Shown here piece after piece: positions 1-12,500 of a stretch of DNA of 64,000 nt (the first letter of the stretch is position 1; the number at the start of each line of letters is the position of its first letter). The stretch covers positions 2,178,335 through 2,242,334 of the forward strand of contig JALIRH010000042.1 in NCBI GenBank assembly GCA_023055505.1, given 5' to 3'. The DNA comes from Callipepla californica brunnescens (Eukaryota > Chordata > Aves > Galliformes > Odontophoridae). Under the pieces are notes generated by a model. The model did no database searches, was not told the origin of the DNA, and was given only the letters and a program-made list of their open reading frames with translations. A program made the position numbers and the translations under genes.

Positions 1-511
1 TGTTTGTTCTGCATAGATTATTTTTTTCTCCACCACTTACTCATAAAGCAGGAGTTTGTCAATGCTCAGCATGCTTGCTTTTCCTCTCAGATGTTCTCCT
101 CGTGAGTTACCTTTCCAAAGATAGGAACACGTTTCCTTTGTTCCCATGATCTCCGTGGCCTGAATTTTGGGTTGCTCCAAGAGCAGTGCTGAAGTCAGTG
201 AGCGCTTTCTAAGCGGACCCTTCTGCTGCCAGAGCTCACTGTGGTTATTGGTTCTCCTGGTTTGCCATGCAGCTGGGAGCCTTTACTGCTGGGCGAGAGG
301 AGTAGGGATGGAGAAAGGGACCCGGGGCTCAGGGACCGAGTTTAGAAACAGTGACCTATTGACTTCCATTCTGTCACGTACTCCTACAGCTCTGCTCTAT
401 TCCTGGCTCTGATGAGTCTGTCGAGGCTGTTTCTGTGCTGGTAAATATGAGGGGGAGAACTGGAGAAAAGTGTGCTCCTGGGAAACCTTCCTTCGAACCA
501 GAGCTGGGTTG

Positions 512-1342
512 TCACAGAATCAGAGAACTGTAGGGGTTGGAAGGGACCTCCAGAGGTCATCGAGTCCAACCCCCCTGCCAAAGCAGCTCCCAGCCCAGGT
601 TGCACAGCTCAGCATCCAGGAGGGTCTGGGACATCTCCAGAGAAGGAGATCCACCAGCTCTGTGTGCAGCCCCAGTGCTCCATCACTGCACTGGGAAGAA
701 GTTCCCACACACGTTGGTGCAGAACTTCCCATGCTTCAGTTTGTGGCCATTTCCCCTCGTCCTATCACCACACACTGCTGAGAAGAGTCCGGCCTCGTCC
801 CTTTGCCTCCCGCTCCTCAGATATTGACAGACGTGGATCAGATCCCCTCTGAGCCTTCTTTTCTCAAGGCTGAACAGCCCCAGCTCTCTCAGCCTTTCCT
901 CATAATGGAGGTGTTCCACATCCTTTATCATCTTTGTAGCCCTCTGCTGCACTCTTTCCAGCAGATCCCTGTCTGTTTTGTACTGGGGAGCCCAGAACTG
1001 GACACAGCACTCCAGGTGAGGCCTCACCAGGGCAGAGTAGAGGTGGAGGATCACCTCCCTCAACCTGCTGGCCACGCTCTCAATGCAGCCCAGGATTCCA
1101 TTGGCCTTCTTGTCCACCAGGGCACACTGCTCATGGCCAGCCTGCCATCCATCAGGACACACAGGTCCCTCTTCTCAGAGCTCCAGCAGCTCATTATCAA
1201 CCTGTACTGGTGCATGCTGTTATTCCTCCCCAGGTGTGAGACTCTACACTTGCTCTTGTTAAACCTCATCTGGTTCCTTTCTGCCCAGCTCTCCAGCCTT
1301 GTCATTTTTGGTAATTCCCTCTGTCCCAAGGAACTTTGAGAC
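512..1342 (-). mobile_element. CR1 LINE fragment, 3' part with reverse-transcriptase ORF remnant
   Basis: The plus strand begins with the antisense of a CR1 3' end (an AGAATCA-type octamer, then GGTTGGAAGGGACC). The minus strand from about 1162 down to 683 keeps an open frame typical of the CR1 ORF2 C-terminus, including [17 protein letters not shown] and [18 protein letters not shown]. It is a 5'-truncated copy, as is usual for CR1, and is transcriptionally antisense to LAMB3. Confidence 0.93.
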
Positions 1343-1908
1343 ACATATGCACAGTCAGTAATAGTGAATTCTCGTGTTGTGCAATAGAGTGAATTTCACA
1401 ATTTGCTCAGAGTACATGGAATAAATTTTGCTTTCCAGTGTCAATTTTGGCCTTAATAAAGGTGGAGGATGGGAGTGGGGAAAAAAAACAAGCCTTCCAC
1501 ACTCAGATCAGTGGTTGCCCTGTGGGATACAGTGGGGAAGCATCAATTGGCAAAGATTGCTGCACAGCCCCCAGCCGTGGTGGGGTGTGAGCTTCCCCTG
1601 AGCCCAGCACTGCGTTCTGAGTGTGACTGCAGCCAACACTCATTGTAGCTGTGGGATGTGCTCATGTCTGTGGCGGTGTGAATGGTCTCAGTAAGCATGC
1701 ATGAGTAATTCCTAATGAATAATGTAGCTGACATTAACCTTTACCCTTGGAGAAATGAGTCCTCCCCCTGTTCTAATCACACTCAGAACTGCTGGGAAGT
1801 TTAATCACTAGGAGCAGTTGTTTGCTAGGTTATTTCTGTGGATAATTACCATACCTTTCCTGCTGTTTTGCTGCTAGCAGTCATTGTCTGCAGTGAGTTC
1901 CTCTGCCT

Positions 1909-1950
1909 GGGTCAGGGAATGGTGCTTCTGGGTCAGGGAATGGTGCTGCT
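1909..1950. repeat. 21-bp tandem duplication
   Basis: Two adjacent 21-bp units, each starting GGGTCAGGGAATGGTGCT, at 1909-1929 and 1930-1950. They differ at one base. A local duplication in the inferred LAMB3 intron with no evident function. Confidence 0.9.
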
Positions 1951-3419
1951 ATTGCTATTGGCAGAGCCAGGAGGAGGTGCTGGAGCCAGGGAACTTGCAC
2001 CATCATGCAGTTGCAGGTCTGTGTTTGCTTACTCTGCAATATTGTTATGAATATTGTAGCTGAACTCCTGTTTGGGCATATTTATGGACAGGGAACATAA
2101 AGAGTGGAAAATATCGTGGAAACAGATCGGTTTAAGCTGAGGATCTCTTCTCCATGCCCAGTGCAGTGCTGAGAGCTTCCAGGCCAAAAAGTGCTCAGAG
2201 CCAGCCTGTGCTTTGTGTGAGGGGAAGCAAGAAGGGAATTCTGGGCAGTTTTCCTATTAGTTTTTCTTTAAGTGTTTCTTTTTTGATGAATTCGAGTTCC
2301 CTGTTGTAGAAACAAGAGACTTGGCTAACACCCCAGCAGTAAGGGAATATGTGTAAATCTTTTTGTGGTTAAAAAGGGAAAGCAGAAGCCCTCGTCCCTC
2401 CATGCCCTCCAGGCCACGGCTTCCCACTGCCTCACCGAGGCACAGATTTCTCCCAAACCCAGCACATGGGCAGGACCAGCAGCTGGAATCTGCTCGGTAA
2501 CAGCTGGGGCAATTTTAGCACAGAGATGGATATAAAGTGCTGCTTGTCACCCCTGGGCTTACCACCACACCGCTTAGGAAGCTATTTTATGGGGCTGGAG
2601 ACTGACAGCTTTGGCTTCATGCCTACGTGGCTCACATTGGTTTTGCTTTTGGGACATGGATGCCCTGTGCCTCGTGCAGCTCTCCTCCTTGGGGCACAGC
2701 TGGGACCTTTTCCAGCAGGCAGGATCTGTGTTTGGGTTTCATCCATGGGAACTGTTTGCAGCCTTCCCATTCAACCACCTCAGCTCCACCTGCAGGACCC
2801 CCACATTTAATGGTGCCCTCACTCAGCCCATCTGCTGCTCCTTGCTGCCTCCCCATTCGGCCATACCTTCCCTCTCCCTGCCTCTTGCTCAATCCCTCTC
2901 TGTCCTTTTCCATGTGTTTCTCAGCCCACCCATGTGCTGCACGTACCCGGCAGCCGTTCAGAAGCACCGGCGTAGCGCGTTGCTTGGTTGGTCAAAACCA
3001 GGGTGTTTGTTTGCTCCCCGGGGATCCTGATTTCCCCAGTCCCTGCATTGCCCATGCCACGTCTCTGTTTGCTGCTTGAATGAGTTGCTTAAGTGAAGGG
3101 CTGAACTCTGAGCCACTCGACTTCCCACCCGCTGACTTTTCACCCCCTGAGCTGTTTGCTGCCACTGCTCTCGGAGGGGAGAGTGCAGAGGTGGCTGAGC
3201 CCCACACAGGGTTTGGGATGTGAGAGGAGGGCCCTTCTGCTCACCAAGCTCAGCCATAAGCGAGGAGAAAACCGGTGCTGAAAAGCTGCAAAGATCCCGT
3301 GCACTCCTCAGTGATGTCCCCACTGCGTTGGGTCCTCGCTCAGTGCTGGTGGGGTCTGCATGGGGGCCGTGCCCTGTAGGGTCTCCCACCCACCTCCCAC
3401 CCCTCCTCTCTCTTTGCAG

Positions 3420-3534
3420 TGGAACTTGAGATGCTGTAAGTGTGACTCCCGGCTGCCACATGCCCACAATGGGCACCATGTGGCCAACGTGCTGTCCTCC
3501 GCCGGGCGTGCACGCTGGTGGCAGTCCCAGAGCG
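3420..3534 (+). CDS. LAMB3: LAMB3 exon (LN domain, window residues 1-38)
   Basis: First exon found in the window. The acceptor is CTCTCTTTGCAG and the donor GTGAGT. It starts in phase 0 with Trp and encodes [11 protein letters not shown] and then RARWWQSQS, the conserved core of the laminin N-terminal domain. One base carries into the next exon. Confidence 0.96.
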
Positions 3535-6500
3535 GTGAGTGCTGAGTTCAGTACATTAGTGGAAAGAGGGGAACGGATGGCTCAGCTCATGCAGCCAAAG
3601 GGTTTGTTTTCCTCAAGTCCTGCATCTCTGAGGCCGTCACTCTGTGTCCGCAGGCATGGAGAGTGTCTATTTGCAGCTGGATATGGATGAGATGTTCCAG
3701 CTCAGCAGCATCGTGCTGGACTTCAGGGTCAGTATGCAGCAGCGCAGCTCACAGGGAGTCGTGGGTGGTGGTGGATGGGTATTGCTGTCTCCTGGTGGTT
3801 CAGAAGTTGATGGGAGACCTGTAGTACACAAGGTCTTGAAGGGAAAGGGAGGAGGATGATGAGGAGGGTGAAGATCTCCCAAGCCATGGGTGGGAACACG
3901 TTCAACTGCACCGCCTTGCAGCTGTGCCTCTCTCCCTGATGCTGCAGTCACCGCTGCCCGCTGCGATGCTGATTGAGCGCTCCACGGACTTTGGCAAGAC
4001 ATGGGAGGTGTACCAGTACATGGCCTCGGACTGCGCTGCTGCCTTCCCCCACATCCCCCGAGGTGCCCCTGAGAGCTGGGGGGATGCTCGGTGCCAGACA
4101 CTGCAGGTCCAGCACGGGTACCCCATGCATGGGGGCAAGGTGAGATCTGGGGTGCTCTGGTGGGTTATGGAAGGGTCTCCAGCACGTTCCTGTGCCCCAT
4201 AGTGTGACCCTGGGTCTGGGGTGTGTGGCTTGTGTGATGTCCCAGAAACACGTGGTGGCCCAGAAGACTTTTACAGATATAATGTACCCAGTGATGCTGT
4301 GCACATCGAGTGCTGCCAGGGGTGCTGTGGAGGATTCCTGTTACTCCCAAGGGAAAGCCCTCACTCCTCTGTGGGTTAGGTTATCTTCCTGCAAAACCCT
4401 CTGCATCTCTGGAGCCTTTTTTCTGCCTTAAGTGATGGCTGGGGTCTGGAGCACACCCTCACCACTCAGAGTTTGAAAAGCCATCACCCTGCTTTTCCTG
4501 CTTTTTAATGATTTTTTTTAATTCCTTCTAAGGTGAAATTCAGTGTCCAAGACCTGGCATCTACAATTACCACCTCCTACAGCCAGACTGTCAATAGTAA
4601 GTAAACGCCTTCTGTTGTGTCTGAGAAAGGGAGGGAAAGATGCAGCTTGTGGTTTTTCAAGGGGTGATGGAGGATGCAGGGCTGGAGCAGCACTTCTGCA
4701 AGCAAAGCCTCAAGCTGCCACGTTCCTGATGGCTGCCCCAGTGCCTCCAATGTGCCAAGAAGCAGTCTTTAGCCTTTGCTGATGGTTCAGCTGCTGCTCA
4801 GCGTGCTGGTGCTGCTCTCTCTGAGCCCTCTGCGTGCAGAGTGAGGCACCTCTGGCACCTTGACGCTGCTGTCCTCTCACAGTGTCTGTCCCCAACAGAG
4901 CTGGGGCAGTTCACCAACCTGAGGATCAACTTCACCCAGCTCCCACACATCGTGCACCACAGCTACCGCTCGCCCAGCAGCTTCTATGCGGTGACGGAAA
5001 TGCAAGTGCTGGGAAGCTGTTTCTGCCATGGCCACGCAGACCGCTGCATCCCCTCGAGGGACTTGCCTGCCATGGTGAGCCTTGCGATGCAGAGAGCAGC
5101 CTGGGCACAATGCTGCATGTAACTGGGGGCTGCAGCGCCCATTTTGGCTGCAGCCACGAGGCTGAAGACTCTAACCCCACATCATGGGTGGGGACTTTGT
5201 GAGGAGTTTGGGAGCTCGGTGGCTGCAGGAGCTAAGCTCTGAGTTCTCATGGGGTAACTCTGCTCTGTGCTGCAGGTGCATGGGCGCTGCGAGTGCCAGC
5301 ACAACACTGCTGGTCCCCACTGCGGCCACTGTGCTGCCCTCTACAACGACCGCCCCTGGGCCCCCGCAGAGGACAACGACCCCCATGAGTGCCAACGTAC
5401 GGTGACGGCCTTCCCCCCTTCCTCCTCCTCCTAAGCATGAGCTGTCTGCAGAACGTCCTCCCAGAGCATTCTGCATCGCTGAGGCTGCAGCCAGGCAATG
5501 TCACGGCTGCACTCGCGCCCCTCCGCTTTGCCCAGTATGCCTGAGCTCCATACTGGGACGGTTACTGGGCGCTGAGATGCCATGCAGGGGACTAGTGCAC
5601 CCTCTAGTGACAGCGTGTCCTCAGCTGCTGGTGGGCCTTGCATGCCTGCAGCACCAGATGGGCTGATGGGGTCTTTTTTTTAGGGTGTAACTGCAATGGC
5701 CATTCGGCCTCGTGCCACTTCGACCCGGAGGTTTTTCACGCCAGCGGAGGGTTGAGCGGTGGTGTCTGTGACGACTGCCAGCACAACACAGCGGGCACCA
5801 ACTGCGAGCGCTGCAAAACCAACTACTTCCGCAACCAGCGGCACGACCTCAGCCACCCTGAAGCCTGCCAGCGTGAGCCCCTTGATCATCCTCCCCCGAT
5901 ACCCCTCGGTTGTTCTCAGGGCAGCTCAGCAGTGCCGCTTCTCACACCTTTCCAGCCTGCGAGTGCGACCCCGACGGCACAGTGCCGGGCTCCATCTGCG
6001 ACCCACTCTCAGGGCACTGTGTATGCAAGGAGAACGTGCAGGGCGAGCGCTGCCACCTCTGCAAGCCAGGCTTTGCCCAGCTGGCCCACGCCAACCCCCT
6101 GGGCTGCCGCAGTGAGTATGCTGCGAGACAGCCCCTGCTCCTCCCCTTCGCCCTCTGCCAGCCATCGTGCTTCCCAGCCAGGAGGAGGGAGAGCACGTCT
6201 CAGGCAGTATCCTCCCAGCTGAACCAGAAGCCAGGTTGCTGCTCTGCAGCCAGTTTTAATCTGAGACCCTCCCTCTGTTTCAGGATGCGCCTGCAACGTG
6301 CTGGGAACGCGGCAGGGTGTGCCCTGCGATGACGAGACAGGGAGCTGCTCCTGCCTGCCCAACGTGGTGGGCACCGACTGTGACCAGTGTGCAGCTGGGC
6401 ACTGGGACATGGCAAGCGGCCGGGGCTGCCAGCCCTGCAACTGCAACCCCAGCGGCTCCCACAGCACCCACTGCAACCAGGTACTGCTCTGAGCATCCTC

Positions 6501-9500
6501 GGGTGCTCACCAGCTGTCTCTGTGCTAGGGTGTTCCCTTTAGAAAACGTTCCAGTGATGTTTATTATCTTTGTTAGTGTTTTCCCCTCCTGCTTCAGCAC
6601 AGCTGGAGGTGGCACGGCCAGCAGGAGCTGTCCTGATGGGCAGCACTGCAGCCTGCCCCAACTTTGGGAGCTTCTGCAAACAGGCATGCACTTCCTGGCA
6701 CAATCTGCTCTTGTTTTCCTCTTCCCATTTCCTAGAAGCACTGTGACAGGCTACTCGGGAAAATGAAAGGAGGTGGTAATTATGGAGACAAGATTAAGCC
6801 GCTCTGAAAGGCTTGATATTTATTTAGCAAGGAAATCCTAATAAGAGATCTTCACGCAGGCAAGGCAAGTTAATTATCCTCGTTTGTCAACGGGAAGCAT
6901 GTGTGTCACTTCAGCCTTAACAGACAACTGGGAAAATTATAGCTAAATGTGGGAACACCATAACAGAAGCAAAGAGCCAAAGATAGACTCCAAACAGCAC
7001 AGGGAGGAGACCTGAGCTCACAAACCCGGTGCTTGTGGGCGATTTCTTTGTCTTGGAAACAAAACCTAAAGCTTTACAGTGCTCACGAGCTGAGGCTGTT
7101 TGCAGACCTGGCCCCTATGGCTCTGCTGTGAGCATCACTGCAGCCACATCCGAGGACGTGGGCTGTGTAGAGCAGACTGCCAGCAGGCTGGTGACAAAAA
7201 GACTTCTTTCCATCTCTCCTCCCCTGCACTAGGGAGCTGTGCTCCCTGCTCTGCCCCTGCACTGTGGGACAGAATTTCCTGCTTTTACTCCAGGTGCTGC
7301 TTTTCGTCTGCTCTGCTTCACCTCTCTCCCAGGCTGGAAGCTCCTTTTTGTGGTTTTCCTGCCCATAGGCAGGAGATGAAGCTGACAGGTGACAGAAAGG
7401 CTGGGGAGCAGCTCAGCGCTCACCAGGGAGGGCTTTCCCAGGATCATACTGAGCACTGAGTGTCCTCCCTGATGTCTTTCTCCTTCCTCAGTTCACAGGA
7501 CAGTGCCAGTGCAGAGAAGGCTTCATGGGGAGGACGTGCTCTGCTGCGCAGCAGGAGCAGGTCTGCCCGGACAGGCACTTTGGAGATGTCAGGATAGGTT
7601 GCACAGGTAAGGAGCATCAGGTTTGCTTCTGGCATGGGGTTTCTTAGCACTGTGAAATCACCACTGTTCTGCACAAACAACACCTGGCCCGTGTCCTGAC
7701 ATCAGCATTCCCCACCCTGTTTCACCCTGGCACTGTGGGGCTACCAGGGTGGGTTCCGCTGCACACTGCATTGCCATCGAGCTGGCAGGATCTGATTTGC
7801 TGTTATTTTCCCCTTTCAATGAGCTTCACACCTTTCCTCTCCCCTTTCCATCCCCCAGAGTGCAACTGCGACTTCCAGGGCACCGAGGACGTGGGGTGTG
7901 ACAAATCCACAGGCCACTGCCTCTGCCGCCCGGGCATCACCGGCCCCCGCTGTGACCAGTGCCAACGGGACCACTGCAGCACCTACCCCAGCTGCGAGCC
8001 GTGCCACCCCTGCTTCCACACCTATGATGGGGACATCCAGAGGCTGTGGCTGCGCCTGCAGCAAGCCAGCCTGAGCAACTCCAGCACAGGGCTACCTGGG
8101 GGGTCCCACCTGGGCCCCCGGCTCTCCCGGGCGCAGGGCATTGTGCAGCAGGCACAGGGCATCCTCGGTCACTCATCCTCCACCGAGCAGGGCCTGGCCC
8201 AGGTGGGCAGCGCGCTCACTGCCATCAGGTGAGGGATGCACTGCTTTGCTTCTGTGAGTGTGTTGCAGTCCCACCTGGCACACCTGCAGCATCGCAGCCT
8301 CAGACGGTCCTGCTCTCTGCCTGCGTGTGGTTTTCTCTCTGCTCAAATTTTCTGCTTTTTTCAGGGAGCAAATGCAAGGCATTAATCCCAACTTTCAGTT
8401 TCTGGATGTGACTGCCTCTCTATCAAACGACCTTGAAGCTCTCAACAGCAGCCTGCTTACCATCAGTGCCCAGTATCAGAGCAAGAAGACCCAGTTTGAA
8501 ACCAGCCGCAGCACAGATCTGTCAGGTACAGCACTAAAATCTCTTCATTTGCAGCTGACAGTTTACAGGACCGTGTGCTGGTGGTTTCCCAACATCCAGG
8601 TGCAGGAGATGGTGAAGTTTTCAATCTGTCAGCTTAGAAACTATGATCATCCCCCATCCTGAGTGACTGAGAGATGCTGACCGATCTCTGAGATCTCTGA
8701 CCGATCTGGGGCTGTTTGCTGTGGTTGCTGGGGGTGGGCAGCTCATTGTGCAGATAGGAGGAGCCTCATGTCCCTCCCTGGCATGCAGCAGTGTGTGCCA
8801 AAGCACCCCAACACCACGGCTCAGCAGGGGACAAGGCTGAGCCCGGAGAAGAGGTGTCACAGAGCTGGGGGTGGCTGCAAGAATGACGGCTGTGTGCAGA
8901 TGGAGGGGATGGAGGGGTGGGGAGGAGAGCCAGCAGCTAGCTGTCAGGCGCTCAGAAGAGCTAATTACGCCCTGTGATGCTGCTGGTGGTAGGTTGCCAT
9001 TAAATCCCTGCAGCAGCTAATGCTCTCCAAGTGCCATGTTTTGCTGCCTCCCCCATGCCGTGCTGCAGAGCATGGGGCTCTGCTCTGGGCTCTGAGAGAG
9101 CTGCAGCACAGCCCTGCATCAGCACAGGCATGGCTTTTGCTTCAGTTTTGCTCCAGTCTTAGAGTCCTAAACACGAGGTCAGTCTCAACTCTGCAGCTCA
9201 GTGTACAGGAATGGCTGAAAGGCGTTTGGAAATAAAAGGAGCTTTTTATCTGCGCCTTCATGACTAATCACTCTAGCTGTGTCCCCCTCCTCTCCATGCG
9301 CACATCCACTCACAGGGTACAGTCAATGCCTTCCTTTCCATAGCTCTGCTGCATTTATGACTCACCGAGGCATTTGTGTCATTCACTGCCTTTATTCCTG
9401 CAGGAGCCTTTGGGACCATCCGATCCGCTCACCAAACATCCACCAACGCCAGCAGCCTTGCTGCTGCTGCTGCCACGCTGCTGGCCACGTCCAGGGAGAG

Positions 9501-12500
9501 CCGCAAGGATGCAGCAGGGCTGGAGGCAGCAGCTGCCACGCACAGCAGCAAGCTGCTGGCCCTCAGGGCCCAGATGGCCTCGTCTCCCAATCTGACCCCT
9601 ACTGTGGATAAGGTGAAAATAGAAAGGGGTTCTTGGGACGTTGTATGGCTCGGAGGGCAGAGGTCTCATGCTAGGCACACACAAATTGCCCAGTGTAGCA
9701 CAGTGAAGTGAGGCATGGGGGTGATGGGTCGATGGTTAGACTAGGTGATCTTAGTGGTGTTTTCCAATCTCAGTGATTCTAGGAAGACTTTGTTCAGAGG
9801 GATTTGCCCTGGATGGCACAGTGTTGCTTGTGGACATTGAAGCAGAGCCATCTGAGCATCCCTTGCTGCGGATAGCAGACACCCAAGCGCTCCCTCCACC
9901 CCCTCCCAGCCATGCACGCCTTTCCTCCAAGGACTCTCTCACGTGTCAGTTCTCCTGTCTCACAGACCCACTTAATTTCTGGACGAGGTTTCTTTTCTTT
10001 CTCCTTCACTGCTTTGTTATTGCCATGGAGATCCATTTCAGTGCCTCCTAATGCACGGTTGCTGTGGAGACCACCAGCCTCCCCTCTGCTTTGCAGGGCA
10101 TCATTGTGCTCCCAAGCGTTCAGCAGGGCTGGTACTTGCACTAGCTGTGCACCTGCCCGTGCCCCTGTGGCAGTGCTCAGCAGTGCTCAGACCGCCTCAT
10201 CCCACTGTCTAAAAGCAAATCCCTACGAGGGAAGAGTTGCTGTTCTGCGGGTCAATGAGGTGGTCTGCTGGCAGCCAAGCAGACTTGCTCCAGCCATCAC
10301 CATCACTTGGGCTGCCTCTGAGCGTGCCCCCAAGATGAGCACAGCACACCGTGTTCCTCAGCCCCTTGGAAAGAGCCTGTCAGGATGGTGGCCCTAAGCT
10401 AAATGGCATCCCTTGACAAAACGTTGGCCCCTGTCAAACTGGCGGTCCCTGTGATACTCCATCTTGACTCCTCATCACAACCAAGCGCGGGTTCATCACC
10501 TTTCTTCTCTCTCCCTTTCCAGGTCTGTGGTGGTTTCCGAGCGGAGACGTGCACCCCGGCGCAGTGTGAGGGCCCGCTGTGCCCGCAGGATGGTGGCACG
10601 GCCTGCGGGGATGAGCTCAGCTGCCATGGTGCCAGGCCACTAGCTGGAGGAGCCCTGCGTGCGGCTGGGAGGGCTGCAGGGGAGCTGGGCAGCCTGAAAG
10701 CACGGCTGCAGGAGACGGCACAGCTGGTGAGTGCCATAGAGGGGTGGGCATGGAGGGGTGGTCTGCCGTAAAGCACCCAGCATGGGGCTTGGCCTGAGGT
10801 TCAGTTGCCTTCAGACTCCTTGGCACAGAGGGCAAAGAGAGCTCCTCTGGTTGTATTTCCAGCAGTGCCAGCAGCTGTGGGAGTGTCGCTAGGGAGCCAG
10901 AGCTTGGCATCCTCGTGGTGTTGGGATTGGCGTGGCAGAAGGGATAGGGATGTGGAAACCTCAGAATCCACAGCCTGATTCGTGCTGCTGCATCCCTTTT
11001 CTACAGCCTCTGAGGACTTGTGCAAATTAAGCGAGGTCTCAAAGTCTTCCAAAATCCATTTCAAATGGGTTTCCAATCGCTTAGTGGTACTGCCCCTTTT
11101 AGGAGCTTTCTTTGCAAATCCAGCCCTCAGTCTTTAACACTTACGCTCCTTGAAAAAGATGGCATGGCAGAAATGGAAATAGTGTAATTTCAAAGTGACC
11201 TGCTCAATTCACTCGGGGTTTAGGGAGAGCTGTTGGGATTCCAGGTCAAGTAGGAATGACTCCATCAGGATTTTGGTTTTTGCAGATTAAAACGACGGAG
11301 GCATCTGCTAATCAGATTCAAAGCAATGCTTTGCGGCTCGTGGAACAGATGAGCATAACAAGAACCCAGATCGAAGGAGATGTCCGGCACGCCCAGCAGT
11401 TCATCCAGCAAGTTAGGAACTTCTTGTCAGGTAGCATTGTGCAAGCTTACGGTGTGGTGTGTGTGTGCAGGTTGGCCTGTGCATGGAAAATCTGATTTTT
11501 CCTGTGATATCGTGTATGAGAATATTGTACAAGGGACTCGCTGAGCAGCACACCCCAGCTAGGCTCTCAGCTACCTGGTTTATCCAGACTCTCGCTGTCC
11601 TCAGGGCCTGAGGGCAAGCCATGCCCATGATAGATGCTCCCCAGAGGTTTGCAGTGGAGAAAAGTTTACCAGTGACCCTATGGACAGGAGATAAATGGAC
11701 ATCTCTCTGGAACAGACTGCCAATCGTCAGAGAACTGCTCATTGTCCTATAAACCAGTGGGATGACTTATTGTTCACGGACAGATTGTAATAACATAATA
11801 AGCCTCGTGAGCATTAGCTGAATAAGAAAATCAGGTCACTCGGTGCTGCCTGGTGTTAATGATGAGGGAAGATGTTTCTGAGCTAATCACTGGGCTAATG
11901 TCCCACGGGCTCTGCCTGATTCTGATTCCTCAGATTTATTAACATTTATTTGTGCAATAAAAAGGGCTTGTGTTGAAACACAGCCTTATCTACTCAGTGG
12001 TGCAAGCCCTGCCTGTGCTACTCTGCAGGAACACAGGGCACAGTTGTGCTTCAGCCTTTCTGTGCCTTCCATCTGGTGCTCCATTTCCACCAGGATGGGG
12101 CAGATCACATTCAGACTGAGCCTGCCTTTAAGGGCAGGGACCTGAGCTGGTGGACTGAACCAGAGTGGATGCTGGCAGCTGTCTGAAAGGAAAAGACGGT
12201 GTGAGAGCATGCACATCTGGACATCTGCCTTCACCCTCCTGCCTTTCACCTCTCTTCTGTGTCTGATACTATTCCTCTGTTTGCATGTAGACAAAGACAC
12301 GGACCCTGCTACAATCCAGGAAATCAGTGAGTTCGTGCTCTCTCTCCGTCTCCCTACGGACGCTGCTGCAGTCCTGAGAAAAATGAAAGAGATTCAGAAT
12401 TTGGCTACCAAGCTGCAGTGCCCAGAGGACATACTTGCCCAGACGGCTGAGGACATCGCAAAGGCCAAGCAGCTGCAGCAGGAGGCAGAACAAGCCAGGT

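Larger units (their letters stand above)
1..3419 (+). other. Inferred 5' intron of LAMB3
   Basis: No exon was recognised here. The first LAMB3 exon found (3420) starts inside the laminin N-terminal domain, so the exons for the signal peptide and about 60 further residues are missing. I looked for the cysteine-rich start of the LN domain and a matching donor before 3420 and saw neither, so they probably lie upstream of the window and this stretch is intronic. It holds a CR1 LINE fragment (512-1342) and a short tandem duplication (1909-1950). The open frames here are low-complexity or CR1-derived. Confidence 0.7.

Noticed and set aside
683..1162. 159-codon minus-strand open frame
   Set aside because: It is the decayed CR1 ORF2 C-terminus, not a host gene.
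4883..4898. Earlier AG as acceptor of the LAMB3 exon ending at 5074
   Set aside because: It would break the frame. The AG at 4897-4898 restores [11 protein letters not shown].
9358..9364. AP-1 heptamers (TGASTCA) across the window as evidence of epithelial enhancers
   Set aside because: I counted about seven in 64 kb, close to the chance expectation, so they are not enriched.
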